Shown one piece after another: positions 63,120 to 64,000 of a DNA stretch of 64,000 bases. The position numbers were made by a program, and so were the translations under genes. Source of the stretch: Acestrorhynchus altus (lineage: Eukaryota; Chordata; Actinopteri; Characiformes; Acestrorhynchidae); the NCBI GenBank assembly GCA_034509495.1, contig CM067506.1, positions 16,462,528 through 16,526,527 of the forward strand, written 5' to 3'. The first letter of the stretch is position 1; every line of letters begins with the position of its first letter. The notes under the pieces were generated by a model. The model saw only the letters and a program-made list of their open reading frames with translations, made no database searches and had not been told where the DNA came from.

Positions 63120-63993
63120 AGGGGCCATATTCACAAAAGTGTCTTCCGAAAGAAATTCTTCTTAGACGTGCTTTTTTCTTTATGCTTAAAAATTATTTTA
63201 CAAAAATCTTCGAAAGAATTTTCAGATTTTTCTTTTTGAATTTTTCTCCAAAGAAAATTTCACAGTTGTTATTATATTGTAAAATATTTTCTTATATATT
63301 TTCTTAAGTGTATGATAGCCTCACACCTGTCTGTTAGCTCTAAAATAATCAGTTAAAATAGCTAAATTACAGGATCAATGTGTTCTTTAACAGAATTGTG
63401 GAGATTGTTCAAACAAGGTGTCAGTGAGCACAAATGCACAGCGTGGTGGGCAGCCCCATCTACAGCACCCAGGGAACAGCCCTTGCTTAAAGGCACTTCA
63501 GTCATGTCCTGACAGCTCAGGGAATCGAACCACAACCTTCCAGTCACAAGGCATGTTCCCTAACCATGAGGCCATTGCTGCACCATGTTTATGATATGAT
63601 GTTTATGGTATAATTGGTTTTAAAATACTGTTACATACATACAAATGAAATTTCACATCTAGCTGTAGTTTACTGACAATGTTTGAACACTTAGTTTGAT
63701 CGTTTTCCCTCCATTTTGCTCTTCACTACAGAGATTTAACTAAATATTCGAAAATTAAAAATGCCTTTTCACACTGTTTATGATAAACTTCATAACAGTA
63801 CAGATGGCCTTAATAAGAAAACAACAAAGAGGATCTTAAGAAATTCTTAAGAAAATAATGAACACTTTCTAAACACAATATTTGAGAACTTCTAAAGATT
63901 TTTTGAATGAAGATTCTAATGAGCATCTTTGTGCTTATCTTCAGATCCTTCCTAAATTTTCTTTGGAAAGCTTTTGTGAATTCAGCACTTGGT
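63120..63993. mobile_element. Non-autonomous terminal-inverted-repeat transposon carrying a SINE
   Basis: The left end has 'atattcacaaaagtgtcttc' and the reverse complement of the right end has 'gaattcacaaaagctttcc'. The arms share the core ATTCACAAAAG and extend about 35 bp. The interior is AT-rich with no transposase. A SINE lies inside at 63400-63590. Confidence 0.65.
63400..63590 (-). repeat. tRNA-derived SINE nested in a TIR element
   Basis: On the minus strand the head reads 'ggtgcagcaatggcctcatg' then 'gttagggaac' (A-box area), with B box 'gtggttcgattccc'. The body has 'aagggctgttccctgggtgc' and 'tgtagatggggctgcccac'. No complete cloverleaf is formed. Confidence 0.7.
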
Positions 63994-64000
63994 CCTCCAA

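Overview
The window looks like nuclear DNA from a teleost fish, most likely an ostariophysan such as a characin, catfish or cyprinid relative. Three genes have clear vertebrate orthologues with spliced structures. The rest is AT-rich DNA packed with CA/GT, TC/GA and TA microsatellites, degraded Tc1-like transposons, L2-type LINE pieces and tRNA-derived SINEs typical of fish. Repeat families were identified by recognition; no search was run.

Layout: (1) 0.9-7.0 kb, minus strand: fam241a, a small membrane-protein gene of two coding exons (6978-6871 and 1492-1193). (2) 7.46-10.42 kb, plus strand: an eIF4E cap-binding protein gene of seven exons (216 aa). The two genes diverge from one GC-rich, CpG-rich stretch with a perfect cAMP-response palindrome, so they probably share a bidirectional promoter. 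(3) About 12.6-51.6 kb: a gene-poor interval of transposon remnants, SINEs, foldback elements and simple repeats. It holds one orphan exon candidate (22136-22293) but no gene I can name. (4) 51.65-58.08 kb, plus strand: a nine-exon gene for a 524-residue protein. I believe it belongs to the poorly characterised SAMD3-like family expanded in fishes. It contains two tandemly duplicated 48-nt mini-exons. (5) 59.55-62.25 kb, plus strand: a LINGO-family (LRR plus Ig, single-pass membrane) gene whose whole coding region sits in one exon. (6) 62.3-64.0 kb: non-coding DNA ending in a terminal-inverted-repeat element that hosts a SINE.

The genes do not form a pathway. eIF4E starts cap-dependent translation, FAM241A is a small membrane protein of little-known role, LINGO proteins act at neuronal surfaces, and the SAMD3-like product is uncharacterised. 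The most notable points are the divergent fam241a/eif4e promoter, the duplicated mini-exons, a Tc1 deletion derivative present in three copies with one shared junction, a nested transposon block at 26.8-28.4 kb, and several long inverted repeats that could form hairpins.
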